A stretch of DNA of 40,291 bases. Origin: Bacteroidota bacterium (lineage in GTDB: Bacteria; Bacteroidota; Bacteroidia; Chitinophagales; Saprospiraceae). Shown here piece after piece: positions 25,539 through 34,039 of the stretch (the stretch's first letter is position 1; each line of letters opens with the position of its first letter). The stretch spans positions 1 to 40,291 of the forward strand of contig SBHD01000135.1 of the NCBI GenBank assembly GCA_006226345.1, written 5' to 3'. The position numbers and the translations under genes were made by a program. The notes under the pieces were generated by a model that did no database searches, had not been told where the DNA came from, and saw nothing but the letters and a program-made list of their open reading frames with translations.

Positions 25539-26021
25539 TTAGCGGTCTTCCATCTTGCGGGCTTTTGCCAGCACCGTCTCCTCCAGGCTCTTTTTGTAGG
25601 CATCTACCCGTTTCAATATGGCCGGATCGCCTGTTCCGAGCATCTGAGCGGCCAGGATACCGGCATTTCGGGCGGCATTCAGCGCTACGGTTGCCACCGG
25701 CACACCCTCTGGCATTTGCAGAATAGACAGAATACTATCCCAACCATCGATAGAGTTAGAGGACTTAACGGGCACCCCTATCACAGGCAATGGAGTGATG
25801 GCCGCTACCATACCAGGTAAATGCGCTGCACCACCTGCGCCAGCGATCACTACGCGAAAACCGCGCTCAGCAGCTGTTTGCGCAAATTGAAACATCCTCC
25901 CGGGCGTGCGGTGCGCCGAAACGATGGTCATTTCGAACGGAACTTCCAGTTGAGTCAGGATATCAGCGGCTTTTTGCATTACCGGCAGATCCGAATCCGA
26001 TCCCATTATGATTGCTACCAT
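25539..26021 (-). CDS. purE: N5-carboxyaminoimidazole ribonucleotide mutase
   Basis: A protein of 160 residues, the normal size of class I PurE. It moves the carboxylate from N5-CAIR to carbon 4 to make CAIR in purine synthesis. It shows the phosphate loop [17 protein letters not shown], the catalytic SAHRTPGRM with His37, and [14 protein letters not shown] with the ribose contacts. It lies 34 bp downstream of purK on the same strand, so the two consecutive steps are co-expressed. It converges with the EAD-protease-TIR gene, 17 bp between stop codons. Confidence 0.97.
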   Translation of the reverse strand: MVAIIMGSDSDLPVMQKAADILTQLEVPFEMTIVSAHRTPGRMFQFAQTAAERGFRVVIAGAGGAAHLPGMVAAITPLPVIGVPVKSSNSIDGWDSILSILQMPEGVPVATVALNAARNAGILAAQMLGTGDPAILKRVDAYKKSLEETVLAKARKMEDR

Positions 26022-26055
26022 GGTGTTTTCAGAAATATGCAGATATAAGACTGTT

Positions 26056-27216
26056 CTACTTTTGGGTGTGTGCGATCACCCGTAGGGTTTCTTTTACTAT
26101 TCTGGCTTTTTCCAGGGCCTCCTCCACCGAGTCGGCAGTGATCGTCACGTGTCCCATTTTACGGAAAGGCGAAGTTACGGCTTTGCCATACAAATGGATA
26201 TGTACCCCATCTATGGCCAGGCACTCCTCCACGCCCGCGTATAATACCGGCCCCGAATAGTCCGGATGACCCAGTAAATTGACCATAACTGCCGGCGTGC
26301 GTTGCGTAGTGGCCCCCAAGGGCAGGTTGCAAATGGCGCGCAGATGTTGTTGGTACTGGCTCGTAATCGCGCTGTCGATGGTATGGTGCCCGCTGTTATG
26401 CGGTCGGGGCGCAACTTCATTAACCAACAGCTCGCCCCGATTAGTAAGGAACATTTCAACCGCCAGCAGGCCACATACGTCAAAAGTCCGGATCACCCGC
26501 TCTGCCAGTGCTTCGGCTTCAGCTGCCACCAGGGGCGAGATGCGGGCAGGGCAGATCAGAAACTCAACCAGATTAGCTTCCGGATGAAATTCCATTTCCA
26601 CAGGCGGGAACACTTCGACCTCATCGTTTGCGTTGCGCGCTGCGATCACAGCCAATTCGGTATGGATCGGCGTAAGGGTCTCTGCCAGGCAGGGGCCTTT
26701 CAGCAATTTTGTTTCCAGGTCTTCTGCCGTCCGGATTATGGCCACCCCCCTGCCGTCATAGCCGGCAGTCCGCGTTTTCTGGACGAACGGCACACTCCAT
26801 TTCCCCTTTTCCACTGCCTTTATTAAGGCCTTTTCATCCTTAAACAATTCGAATGTAGCAGTCGGTATCCCGTGTTCCTGGTAAAAGTTTTTTTGCAGCC
26901 CTTTATCTTTGATGATCTCAAGTACAGCCGGGGCCGGATGTACCGTTTTGCCGGCTGCTTCCAGCGCTTTCAGGGCTTCTGTGTTGACATGCTCAATCTC
27001 AATGGTCAGGATCTCCTTATCCTGGCCAAAAGCCAACACATCATCGTAATCATTGAAGTTACCGCTGGTAAATTCTGCGCAATAATTGGCTGCCGGGTAG
27101 TCAGGAGAGGCATCCAGGACACACATTTTAAAGTCCCAGTTCCCAGCCTCCAGGCAAAGCATCTTGCCGAGTTGGCCTCCCCCCAACACACCTATTTTTT
27201 TGGTCGTATCAAACAT
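26056..27216 (-). CDS. purK: 5-(carboxyamino)imidazole ribonucleotide synthase
   Basis: An ATP-grasp enzyme of 386 residues that carboxylates AIR with ATP and bicarbonate to N5-CAIR. The N-terminal nucleotide-binding fold begins [16 protein letters not shown], followed by the ATP-grasp segments [20 protein letters not shown] and [20 protein letters not shown], and the substrate region [18 protein letters not shown]. Length and motifs are complete. It is followed by purE, the next enzyme of the pathway. A gap of 79 bp separates it from prmC upstream; no clear promoter was found there. Confidence 0.97.
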   Translation of the reverse strand: MFDTTKKIGVLGGGQLGKMLCLEAGNWDFKMCVLDASPDYPAANYCAEFTSGNFNDYDDVLAFGQDKEILTIEIEHVNTEALKALEAAGKTVHPAPAVLEIIKDKGLQKNFYQEHGIPTATFELFKDEKALIKAVEKGKWSVPFVQKTRTAGYDGRGVAIIRTAEDLETKLLKGPCLAETLTPIHTELAVIAARNANDEVEVFPPVEMEFHPEANLVEFLICPARISPLVAAEAEALAERVIRTFDVCGLLAVEMFLTNRGELLVNEVAPRPHNSGHHTIDSAITSQYQQHLRAICNLPLGATTQRTPAVMVNLLGHPDYSGPVLYAGVEECLAIDGVHIHLYGKAVTSPFRKMGHVTITADSVEEALEKARIVKETLRVIAHTQK

Positions 27217-27295
27217 GGCTGCAAATATTCAACTTGTTTCCTGAATAAGGGGATAAACAGACCCAGTTTCGGTTCCAAAACAAAGGATCCACCCG

Positions 27296-28147
27296 TTATT
27301 TCCCGGCAAATACCATTCGGTCCGCCCCGGCAATATCTTTCCGTAACTGAACTTTGGCAAACCCACTTTCCTTCAACAAACCTGTTACCTCCTCCGCATT
27401 GAATTCATTGCATTCCAGGAACAATGCTCCACCCGGCCTCAGTTTTTTACCGGCAAATGTTGCGATAGCCCGATAAAAAAGCAGTGCATCCCCACCTTCG
27501 ACAAACAGAGCCATTTCAGGCTCATGTTGCAGGACATGCTCCGGCAGTAGTTCCGTCTCCGAACGCGGTATGTACGGCGGGTTGCTTACGATTATATCAA
27601 AATCCGGCAAATCATCCCAAATGGCCTCCTCCAGGATATCGCCTTGCAGGAAGGTAAACTCCTGGCCGTTCAGGATACGTCCGGCATTTGCACGGGCCAC
27701 ATCAAGTGCTTCCGGACTTTTCTCCAGCCCCCATAGTTCGATATCCCGGCGTCTGGCTTTCAGGGCTATACCGATGCAACCACTGCCAATTCCGATATCT
27801 AACACCCAGGGATCCCGAATGGAGGTTTCTTTAAGCCAGGACAATACCCAGACCACCAACTCCTCTGTTTCCTGCCGTGGTATCAAAACCGCAGGTGTTA
27901 CGTGCAATTTCAAACCAAAAAAGTCCGCCTCACCCAGCACATACTGTAGCGGTTCTCCTGCCAGGAGACGGATCCGAATCTGTTCAAAACGGATTGCCTC
28001 CTCCGGTGTCAAAACATGGTTGGCGCCATCCCGGGTATGAAAGGCATCTTCAAACAGGATCCGGACAAGGCTGCGGGCTTCTCCGGCGCCGTAGCGTGGC
28101 GTCAGTTCAGTAATTAATTGTTTGAACGGACTGGCGGATTCCGGCAT
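27296..28147 (-). CDS. prmC: Release factor glutamine N5-methyltransferase
   Basis: A protein of 283 residues. It methylates the glutamine of the GGQ motif in release factors RF1 and RF2 using S-adenosylmethionine. The SAM loop is LDIGIGSGCIGIALK and the catalytic NPPY motif is present in IIVSNPPYIPRSETELL. The N-terminal helical release-factor-binding domain (about residues 1-85) includes EPLQYVLGEADFFGL and the family motif VLIPRQETEELV. The start lies 12 bp after the stop of the upstream sensor kinase gene, so the two are probably co-transcribed. Confidence 0.95.
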   Translation of the reverse strand: MPESASPFKQLITELTPRYGAGEARSLVRILFEDAFHTRDGANHVLTPEEAIRFEQIRIRLLAGEPLQYVLGEADFFGLKLHVTPAVLIPRQETEELVVWVLSWLKETSIRDPWVLDIGIGSGCIGIALKARRRDIELWGLEKSPEALDVARANAGRILNGQEFTFLQGDILEEAIWDDLPDFDIIVSNPPYIPRSETELLPEHVLQHEPEMALFVEGGDALLFYRAIATFAGKKLRPGGALFLECNEFNAEEVTGLLKESGFAKVQLRKDIAGADRMVFAGK

Positions 28148-28159
28148 ATGATATCCAGG

Positions 28160-29149
28160 TTAAAGGGTTACCGTAAAGATTGTGCCCTGGGGACTATTAT
28201 TGGAGACCGTAATGGTTCCCTTGTGGGCTTTTACCACTTGGTCGACGATATACAGCCCCAGGCCTGTCCCTGTAGTCCGCCGGGTTTCTTCATTCCCTAC
28301 CCGGTAGAATTTTTCGAAGATCACCTGTTTTTCTACATCTGGAATACCAATGCCCTGGTCTGCCACCCGGATCTGCAGTTTATCCTTGACAAATTGGGCA
28401 GAAAGGATGACCTCTGCCCCTTCCGGTGCATATTTGACAGCATTTTCCAACAGGTTGGCTACCACAGCCGTTAAGCCGGGCTTATCGGCTGAAACGGTGG
28501 GAAAGCCTTCCGGAATGTCGATCCGGATCTTTGCGTTCGGAAAGCGGGTTTGCAGGCTTGTTGCGCTTGCATGGGCTATTTGCTTCAGATCGACATCCTC
28601 TGCATGGGGGTGCCAGTTATCCTCGAGTCTGGCAGCCAGTAGCAGGTCTTCCACTAAATGCTGCAGGCGCTTGGCATCCTGTAGTCCGTTGGCACAGAGC
28701 TTTTGGACCTGTTCCCGCTGCAGGTCTCGTTTGCAGAAGGTTTCCAGTGTCAGGCGAAGGGCTGCAATCGGGGACTTCAGTTCATGCGTTATACTCAACA
28801 AAAAGTTGCGACGTTGGCGGGCCAGTTCCATCTCCCGGTTGGCAGCCCGGTTGATCACATATAGCCCAAAAGCCAGGCAAAGCGTAAAAAAGACACCTTC
28901 GCCCAGTATCATGCGTTGATGCTTTTCCTGTCGCCGGACCAGCTCTCTGAACTCGGCTGTTTCTTCCAGTTCCGTAATATTCAGGCCCTGGCGCTTCCCG
29001 CCGTAACGGGTTTCCAGCAGTTCATACGATACTTCAAAAACACGTTCGTTTTCTCGCCAGAGTTCAATTGCCCACCAGCCAAAGGCCAATACCATGTACA
29101 CGAGTACAAAGGAGGTGAGCAGACGTAAGGATATATTTTTTGCCAACAT
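28160..29149 (-). CDS. Sensor histidine kinase
   Basis: A protein of 329 residues. Two membrane spans (about residues 10-31 and 80-98) frame a small extracytoplasmic loop of roughly 50 residues. The HisKA motif is SITHELKSPIAALRLTLE with His122. The ATPase domain has the N box (VVANLLENAVKYAPEG), G1 (VADQGIGIPDVE), F box (IFEKFYRVGNEE) and G2 (TGTGLGLYIVDQVVKAHKG). The response regulator is not encoded next to it; prmC follows after 12 bp and an M50-type protease gene lies 71 bp upstream. The signal is unknown. Confidence 0.93.
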   Translation of the reverse strand: MLAKNISLRLLTSFVLVYMVLAFGWWAIELWRENERVFEVSYELLETRYGGKRQGLNITELEETAEFRELVRRQEKHQRMILGEGVFFTLCLAFGLYVINRAANREMELARQRRNFLLSITHELKSPIAALRLTLETFCKRDLQREQVQKLCANGLQDAKRLQHLVEDLLLAARLEDNWHPHAEDVDLKQIAHASATSLQTRFPNAKIRIDIPEGFPTVSADKPGLTAVVANLLENAVKYAPEGAEVILSAQFVKDKLQIRVADQGIGIPDVEKQVIFEKFYRVGNEETRRTTGTGLGLYIVDQVVKAHKGTITVSNNSPQGTIFTVTL

Positions 29150-29220
29150 AAACTACAAATATGAAGTACGTGGAAGGCTGATACAAATGGAACCATAACA
29201 TTACTGCCGGTAAACGACAT

Positions 29221-29865
29221 TTACCACCGGAGAACCTGCCGGAAGTTCCACCACGATATAACGACGGCCAGAAATAACCAAATAAACATCCAGATCGTAG
29301 CCGGAAAGACCCCAACCACCTGTTCGTACATGCGCAGGTCGCTTTGGGGGCCCACATTAAAGTCCTGGATGATATAAAAAACAGCAGCAAGTCCTAAAAA
29401 GATCAAGATCTCCCTTCCCCAGCGCGTACGGTAGGACAGCCAGCCCAGCGTCAGGCCAAAGCCCCAGAGCAGCAGGGTACTGGTCAGGGATTGAAACCAC
29501 AGAAGCCCGGCTAAAACCATTAGCCCCGCCAAAACCAGTAAGGTGTGATGGGTCAGACGGGGGTATCGTGCTCCGATAAGCAGTAACAGGTTTCCAAGGA
29601 TCACACTTCCCAGATATCCACCCATCAGCACCATGGAACGGCTTCCACCACGGGTTATGGTAAACCCACTACCATCGGCATTCACCTGCATACCCTCCAC
29701 CGTCCCACCGGTCAGAACCGCTCCAAGTCCGTGCCCGAATTCATGCAGAAAAGTGACCAGTAACGTGACCGGATATAACAGCATGCGGCCGGGCGGACCG
29801 CCCAGATACCGGAGCAGGATATACACCAGGAGTGCCATCAACACCCTTAATGAAACGCTGCGCAT
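29221..29865 (-). CDS. M50-family integral-membrane metalloprotease
   Basis: A protein of 214 residues with about six hydrophobic spans. The zinc motif HEFGH (residues 41-45) lies inside the second span, VTFLHEFGHGLGAVLTGG, as in the short M50B-type membrane proteases. Downstream, GSRSMVLMGGYLGSVILGNL resembles the second half of the fold, but the classical LDG motif of site-2 proteases is not obvious. It probably cleaves or binds membrane substrates; the target is unknown. It stands between a sensor kinase and an FKBP gene, with a strong hairpin upstream. Confidence 0.82.
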   Translation of the reverse strand: MRSVSLRVLMALLVYILLRYLGGPPGRMLLYPVTLLVTFLHEFGHGLGAVLTGGTVEGMQVNADGSGFTITRGGSRSMVLMGGYLGSVILGNLLLLIGARYPRLTHHTLLVLAGLMVLAGLLWFQSLTSTLLLWGFGLTLGWLSYRTRWGREILIFLGLAAVFYIIQDFNVGPQSDLRMYEQVVGVFPATIWMFIWLFLAVVISWWNFRQVLRW

Positions 29866-29880
29866 AGCCAGTTATTTAAG

Positions 29881-29920
29881 CATCTGCCCGGTACCGGTTA
29901 AGTTCCGGACCGGGCAGATG
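29881..29920. terminator. Strong hairpin between the FKBP and M50 genes
   Basis: CATCTGCCCGGT (29881-29892) pairs perfectly with ACCGGGCAGATG (29909-29920); the 16-nt inner region can also fold on itself. No T run follows on either strand. As the genes on both sides are read on the minus strand, it probably limits read-through after the FKBP gene. Confidence 0.5.
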
Positions 29921-29950
29921 TACATAGGCGAAATTTACCTGGACGAAAGA

Positions 29951-30625
29951 TCAATCTTCCGGGTTGATCTCAAACAGTTCAACTTCAAAGATCAAAGTGG
30001 AAAATGGTTTGATCTTGGGGCTGGGGCTACGCTCGCCATACGCCAGATTAGCAGGAATAAAGAATTTGAATTTATCTCCGACATGCATGAGCTGAAGACC
30101 TTCAGTCCAGCCGGGGATCACCTGATTCAGGCCGAACGTGATCGGTTCGCCCCGCTCTACACTGCTGTCAAAAACAGAACCGTCAACATTGGTACCATGG
30201 TAATGTACTTTTACCCGGTCGGTAGCGGACGGCGATTCCGAGCCGTCACCACGCGAAAGGATCTCATATTGAAGGCCGCTTTCGGTTGTCATCACGCTTT
30301 CGCGCTTTTTGTTTTCAGCCAGGAATTTCTCACCGGCCATTTTACTTGCTTCACCGGCCTTTGCCTGCAAAGCTGTGTTGTACGTAGAGAAGATCACGGA
30401 TGCCTGTTGCGGATCAAAAAGCACAGGCCCATTTTTCATCACGTCCGCCAGGGCTCCCAGCGCCAGATCCAGGTCGAGATCGGCTGGCATCTGGCGCTTT
30501 AGGCTGTTTCCCAACAACACGCCATAGGCATAACTCGCACTATCAGCGGAGGTTTTCAGCTCGGCCTGAGCCTGCAGTCCGCCACAGATCAATAAAGCAA
30601 AAAGAAAAATCAATGATTTTTTCAT
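29951..30625 (-). CDS. FKBP-type peptidyl-prolyl isomerase, exported
   Basis: A protein of 224 residues starting at MKKSLIFLFALLICGGLQAQ, a signal peptide, so it works in the periplasm or outer membrane. Residues about 25-110 are the helical FkpA/Mip-type dimerisation domain (DSASYAYGVLLGNSLKRQ, AGEKFLAENKKRE). The C-terminal FKBP domain has ESPSATDRVKVHYHGTNVDG, IPGWTEGLQLMHVGDKFKFF, IPANLAYGER and STLIFEVELFEI. It should assist folding of envelope proteins. An in-frame upstream extension reaches 30691 and overlaps the dipeptidase gene, but would bury the signal peptide. It is followed by a strong hairpin. Confidence 0.94.
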   Translation of the reverse strand: MKKSLIFLFALLICGGLQAQAELKTSADSASYAYGVLLGNSLKRQMPADLDLDLALGALADVMKNGPVLFDPQQASVIFSTYNTALQAKAGEASKMAGEKFLAENKKRESVMTTESGLQYEILSRGDGSESPSATDRVKVHYHGTNVDGSVFDSSVERGEPITFGLNQVIPGWTEGLQLMHVGDKFKFFIPANLAYGERSPSPKIKPFSTLIFEVELFEINPED

Positions 30626-30687
30626 GTCTGAGTAAAGTATGGATTTTTTAAAATGTAAAACGCCGGCAGATGTTGAACTACTCAGCC

Positions 30688-32085
30688 TCAACCTTTTTTC
30701 ATTTCGGCGTAATACTGATAGAAATATGGGATAGTTTCAATCCCCTTGTAAAAATTGAACAAACCGTAATGTTCGTTCGGTGAGTGGATAGAATCGGAGT
30801 CAAGCCCGAAACCCATCAGCACCGAACGGGCATCAAGTACCTGATCGAACATGGCAACGATCGGTATGCTTCCACCACCCCGTTGCGGCAACGGTTTAAC
30901 TCCAAATGTGGCTTCCATTGCCTTTTCAGAGGCTTGATATTCGACCGAATTAGTTGGCACAACCACCGGATGGCCACCATGTAATGCGGTCACTTTCACC
31001 TGCACTGCTGCGGGCGCCAGGCGCTCAAAATGTTCCTGGAATAACTTCTCGATCTTTTTCGGATCCTGCTGCGGAACAAGGCGCATGGAGATTTTGGCAT
31101 GCGCTTTTGCCGGCAGAACTGTCTTGGCACCTTCTCCGATATAGCCGCCCCATATACCATTTACATCCAGGGACGGGCGGATACCAACCCGTTCGATGGT
31201 CGTATATCCGGCTTCACCCATCAACGCTTTCACACCGAGATCGGCTTTGTAGGCTGTTTCGTCGTACGGCGCTGCGTTTAACATGTCGCGCTCCGCATCG
31301 GACAGTACTTCCACATCGTCGTAAAAACCTTTTACGGTTACCCGCTTCTGGTCATCATGCAGCGACGCGATCATATCGCACAAGACATTAACGGGGTTCG
31401 CTACGGCACCGCCGTAAACGCCGGAATGCAGGTCTTTATTCGGGCCGGCAACCTCTACCTCCATGTAGGCCAGGCCGCGCAGTCCTACGGTCAGGCTCGG
31501 GGTATCGTTGCCGATAATGCTGGTATCAGAGATCAAAACAACATCACAGGCCAGTTTATCGGTGTTTTCCTTGCAAAACTGTTCCAGGTGTTTGGAGCCG
31601 ATCTCTTCCTCACCCTCGATCATGAATTTTACATTGCAGGGAAGTGCATTATGTTTTTGCATGGCTTCAAACGCCTTAACATGCATAAAAAACTGCCCTT
31701 TGTCATCGCACGAGCCCCGGGCAAAAATGGCGCCGTCCGGATGCAGGTCAGTCTTTTTCACCACAGGTTCAAATGGCGGGTTATCCCAAAGGTCCAACGG
31801 ATCCGGGGGTTGCACATCGTAGTGTCCGTAAACCAAAACGGTCGGGGCATTCGGATCTATCATTTTTTCACCATACACGATCGGGTGCCCGGCTGTAGGT
31901 AAAACCTCCACCTTTTCCACGCCGACGTTGCGCAGGTGTTCTGCCGTCTTTTCCGCCATCTGCCGCACATCATCCTTGTATTTAGGGTCGGCGCTGATCG
32001 ACGGGATACAGAGCAATTCAAATAGTTCATCCAGGAAGCGCTGTCGGTTAGCCTCCAGGTAGTTTTTAAGTTCTTTCATATCCAA
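30688..32085 (-). CDS. M20-family dipeptidase
   Basis: A protein of 465 residues, the usual length of cytosolic M20 dipeptidases (carnosinase-like group), which use two metal ions to cut short peptides. The metal-binding segments are VLVYGHYDVQPPDPLDLWD (the histidine and following aspartate), ARGSCDDKGQFFMHV (bridging aspartate), IEGEEEIGSKHLE (catalytic and ligand glutamates) and the C-terminal SIHSPNEHYGL (last histidine). No signal peptide is present. The FKBP gene follows after 62 bp. The 155-bp gap upstream shows no clear promoter. Confidence 0.94.
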   Translation of the reverse strand: MDMKELKNYLEANRQRFLDELFELLCIPSISADPKYKDDVRQMAEKTAEHLRNVGVEKVEVLPTAGHPIVYGEKMIDPNAPTVLVYGHYDVQPPDPLDLWDNPPFEPVVKKTDLHPDGAIFARGSCDDKGQFFMHVKAFEAMQKHNALPCNVKFMIEGEEEIGSKHLEQFCKENTDKLACDVVLISDTSIIGNDTPSLTVGLRGLAYMEVEVAGPNKDLHSGVYGGAVANPVNVLCDMIASLHDDQKRVTVKGFYDDVEVLSDAERDMLNAAPYDETAYKADLGVKALMGEAGYTTIERVGIRPSLDVNGIWGGYIGEGAKTVLPAKAHAKISMRLVPQQDPKKIEKLFQEHFERLAPAAVQVKVTALHGGHPVVVPTNSVEYQASEKAMEATFGVKPLPQRGGGSIPIVAMFDQVLDARSVLMGFGLDSDSIHSPNEHYGLFNFYKGIETIPYFYQYYAEMKKG

Positions 32086-32240
32086 ATGGGTTAAGTTGAA
32101 CCAGCCGGCACCCGCAGATGCAGGATTAGGCCGTGTTTAGCATACAAAGCGGGCAAATTTCACAGTTTCTGGGCGAAACAATGTGGAATCTGTGTAAGAT
32201 TTCCGTTTGAACTCGGTTGAAACACCAAATAACTGTTGAC

Positions 32241-33575
32241 CTAGCGATTGAATCTTAGTCGTTCGCCCATTTTTGATGTATTCAGCCGGCCTTCATGCCA
32301 GGCCAGGTGGCCACTCACCACCGTACTCAGCACTTTTCCGCGAAACTGGTGCCCTTTAAATGGCGACCAGCCACATTTGTACAGGACAGATTCGGGAGTA
32401 ATAGTCCAGGCAGCCTCCGGATCCACAATGGCCAGGTCAGCCCAGGCTCCTTCGTCAAGGAATCCTCTGTCCCGGACCTGAAAAGCAATAGCCGGAGCGT
32501 GGCACATTTTCTCCACGATCTTTTCCAGGCTAATCTTTCCAGCATGATAAAACTCCAACATTACGTTCAGGGAATGTTGGATCAGCGGGATCCCGGAAGG
32601 TGCCTGCAGGTAAGGCGCTGATTTTTCAGCCCAGGTGTGCGGAGCATGATCGGTAGCAACCACGTCCAACCTGTCCTCTAAAAGAGCCGGCAGTAAGGCA
32701 TCCCGGTGGGCCTGGCTTTTGATGGCCGGATTACATTTTATCTGGTTTCCAAACCGGGCATAATCACCGGCATGGAAATACAGGTGGTGTACACAAACCT
32801 CTGCTGTTATCCGTTTTTGTTCCAGCGGCACCGTATTATCAAAAAGCGCCAGCTCATCTGCGGTGGAAATATGCAGGATGTGGAGCCGGGTGTTATACTT
32901 CCGGGCCAATTCAACTGCAAAAGAGGATGACCGGAGGCAGGCTTCAACATTGCGTATCCGGGGGTGGAAAGCAGCATCCAGCTGGTCGCCGTATTCCTCC
33001 TTGAAGCGCGCCAGATTTTGCCGGATAGTTGCCTCGTCCTCACAATGGGTGGCGATCAGCACCGGGGCGTCACGAAACAGGCGTTCGAGCGTATTTGGAT
33101 TATCTACCAGCATGTTCCCGGTACTACTTCCCATGAAGATCTTTATCCCGCATACTGTTTCCGGGTCTGTCGCAAGCACTTCCTCGGCATTATCATTTGT
33201 GACCCCCATGTAAAAAGAATAGTTGGCCAGGGAGTTCTGTGCAGCGATTTCATATTTCTGCTCCAGCAAAGCCTGGGTAACGGAAGGCGGGTTCACATTG
33301 GGCATTTCCATGAAGGAGGTTACCCCTCCGGCTACTGCCGCCCGGCTTTCTGTGGCGATAGTTGCCTTATGGGTCAACCCCGGCTCCCGGAAATGGACCT
33401 GATCATCAATAATACCCGGGATCACATATTTCCCTGCTGCGTCGAGCTCTACATCTGCAGACAGGTCCAGCGCCGGGCGGATACGTTCAAGCCTGCCGTT
33501 GCGGACCAGGATATCGCCCTGGAAGACCTTTCCACGGTTCACAATATTGGCGTTTCGGATAATAAGGGTATTCAT
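32241..33575 (-). CDS. pyrC: Dihydroorotase
   Basis: An amidohydrolase of 444 residues that closes carbamoyl-aspartate to dihydroorotate in pyrimidine synthesis. It shows IDDQVHFREPGLTHKATIAT, the HCEDEATI segment, LHILHISTADELALF, and VVATDHAPHTWAEK with the catalytic aspartate. The usual first metal motif HxH reads QVH here, a form I recall from other Bacteroidota enzymes. The C-terminal beta-sandwich is complete (VLYKCGWSPFKGHQFRGKVL). An inverted repeat sits about 25 bp before the start in the leader. Confidence 0.93.
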   Translation of the reverse strand: MNTLIIRNANIVNRGKVFQGDILVRNGRLERIRPALDLSADVELDAAGKYVIPGIIDDQVHFREPGLTHKATIATESRAAVAGGVTSFMEMPNVNPPSVTQALLEQKYEIAAQNSLANYSFYMGVTNDNAEEVLATDPETVCGIKIFMGSSTGNMLVDNPNTLERLFRDAPVLIATHCEDEATIRQNLARFKEEYGDQLDAAFHPRIRNVEACLRSSSFAVELARKYNTRLHILHISTADELALFDNTVPLEQKRITAEVCVHHLYFHAGDYARFGNQIKCNPAIKSQAHRDALLPALLEDRLDVVATDHAPHTWAEKSAPYLQAPSGIPLIQHSLNVMLEFYHAGKISLEKIVEKMCHAPAIAFQVRDRGFLDEGAWADLAIVDPEAAWTITPESVLYKCGWSPFKGHQFRGKVLSTVVSGHLAWHEGRLNTSKMGERLRFNR

Positions 33576-33600
33576 AGTAGTATGTGGTTATTCAAATTCG

Positions 33601-33628
33601 TTCCGGGAACCCGTATTTACTCCCGGAA
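33601..33628 (-). promoter_or_regulatory. Inverted repeat in the pyrC leader
   Basis: TTCCGGGA (33601-33608) and TCCCGGAA (33621-33628) form a perfect 8-bp stem with a 12-nt loop, about 25 nt before the pyrC ATG. It could be an RNA hairpin affecting initiation, or an operator. No PyrR-type binding loop was recognised. Confidence 0.35.
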
Positions 33629-33664
33629 TGTCAACACAATACGCAAAGTTTGGGACCAGGGTTA

Positions 33665-33830
33665 TTGTTTGTATCAAATTTTGCCTCTACATTTGTATTA
33701 AATATGTCTGGTCCGGAAAGGATTGACATACCAGTCCCGAAAATATCGCTTGTGCGGTGATAATATAAGGTTAAAATGAAGCGTGTTTTGATGACGTCCT
33801 TCTCCGTTGATGTACGGGGAGGGACTTTTT
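33665..33830 (+). ncRNA. Candidate small RNA A (promoter plus intrinsic terminator)
   Basis: Between pyrC and era (a 462-bp gap without a gene) the plus strand has TTG at 33665-33667, a 20-bp spacer and TACATTTG at 33688-33695, an exact -7 element. About 100 nt later comes a 12-bp stem (33796-33807 with 33814-33825, three wobble pairs, loop TGATGT) followed directly by TTTTT. The T run is only on the plus strand, so it cannot serve the flanking minus-strand genes. The expected transcript is about 33702-33830, near 130 nt. A 28-codon frame starting at 33776 runs across the terminator and is not convincing. Confidence 0.42.
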
Positions 33831-33945
33831 GTTGGGTACAGCAAAAACCGCATAGTTTATAAAATCAATGACCCGGCGAATATTTGCTATGCCAGCACCA
33901 GAGACGCCTAATTTTTTTCTTTTAAAAAATTTTTCTGGAAAATAT

Positions 33946-34039
33946 TTGCACAAAACTCACCAAGGGTTTTATCTTTGACTTAGGTTTTTTGGGGTTATAT
34001 TTCTGACGGTAGGGTGTTAACATCCTGCCGTCTTTTTTT
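33946..34039 (+). ncRNA. Candidate small RNA B (promoter plus intrinsic terminator)
   Basis: TTTG at 33946-33949, a 20-bp spacer and TATCTTTG at 33970-33977 form a perfect Bacteroidota promoter. Only 28 bp further on, a 12-bp stem (34005-34016 with 34021-34032, loop TTAA) is followed by a run of seven T at 34033-34039. The predicted RNA spans about 33984-34039, some 55 nt, and has no room for a gene. Its end touches the 3' end of era on the other strand. It could be a small RNA, or a decoy/attenuated start. Confidence 0.45.

Noticed and set aside
33776-33862. 28-codon plus-strand frame in candidate RNA A
   Set aside because: It runs through the predicted terminator, so most of it would not be transcribed.
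33771-33953. 60-codon minus-strand frame in the pyrC-era gap
   Set aside because: Low-complexity basic N terminus, no family pattern, and it overlaps the candidate RNA terminator; not convincing as a gene.
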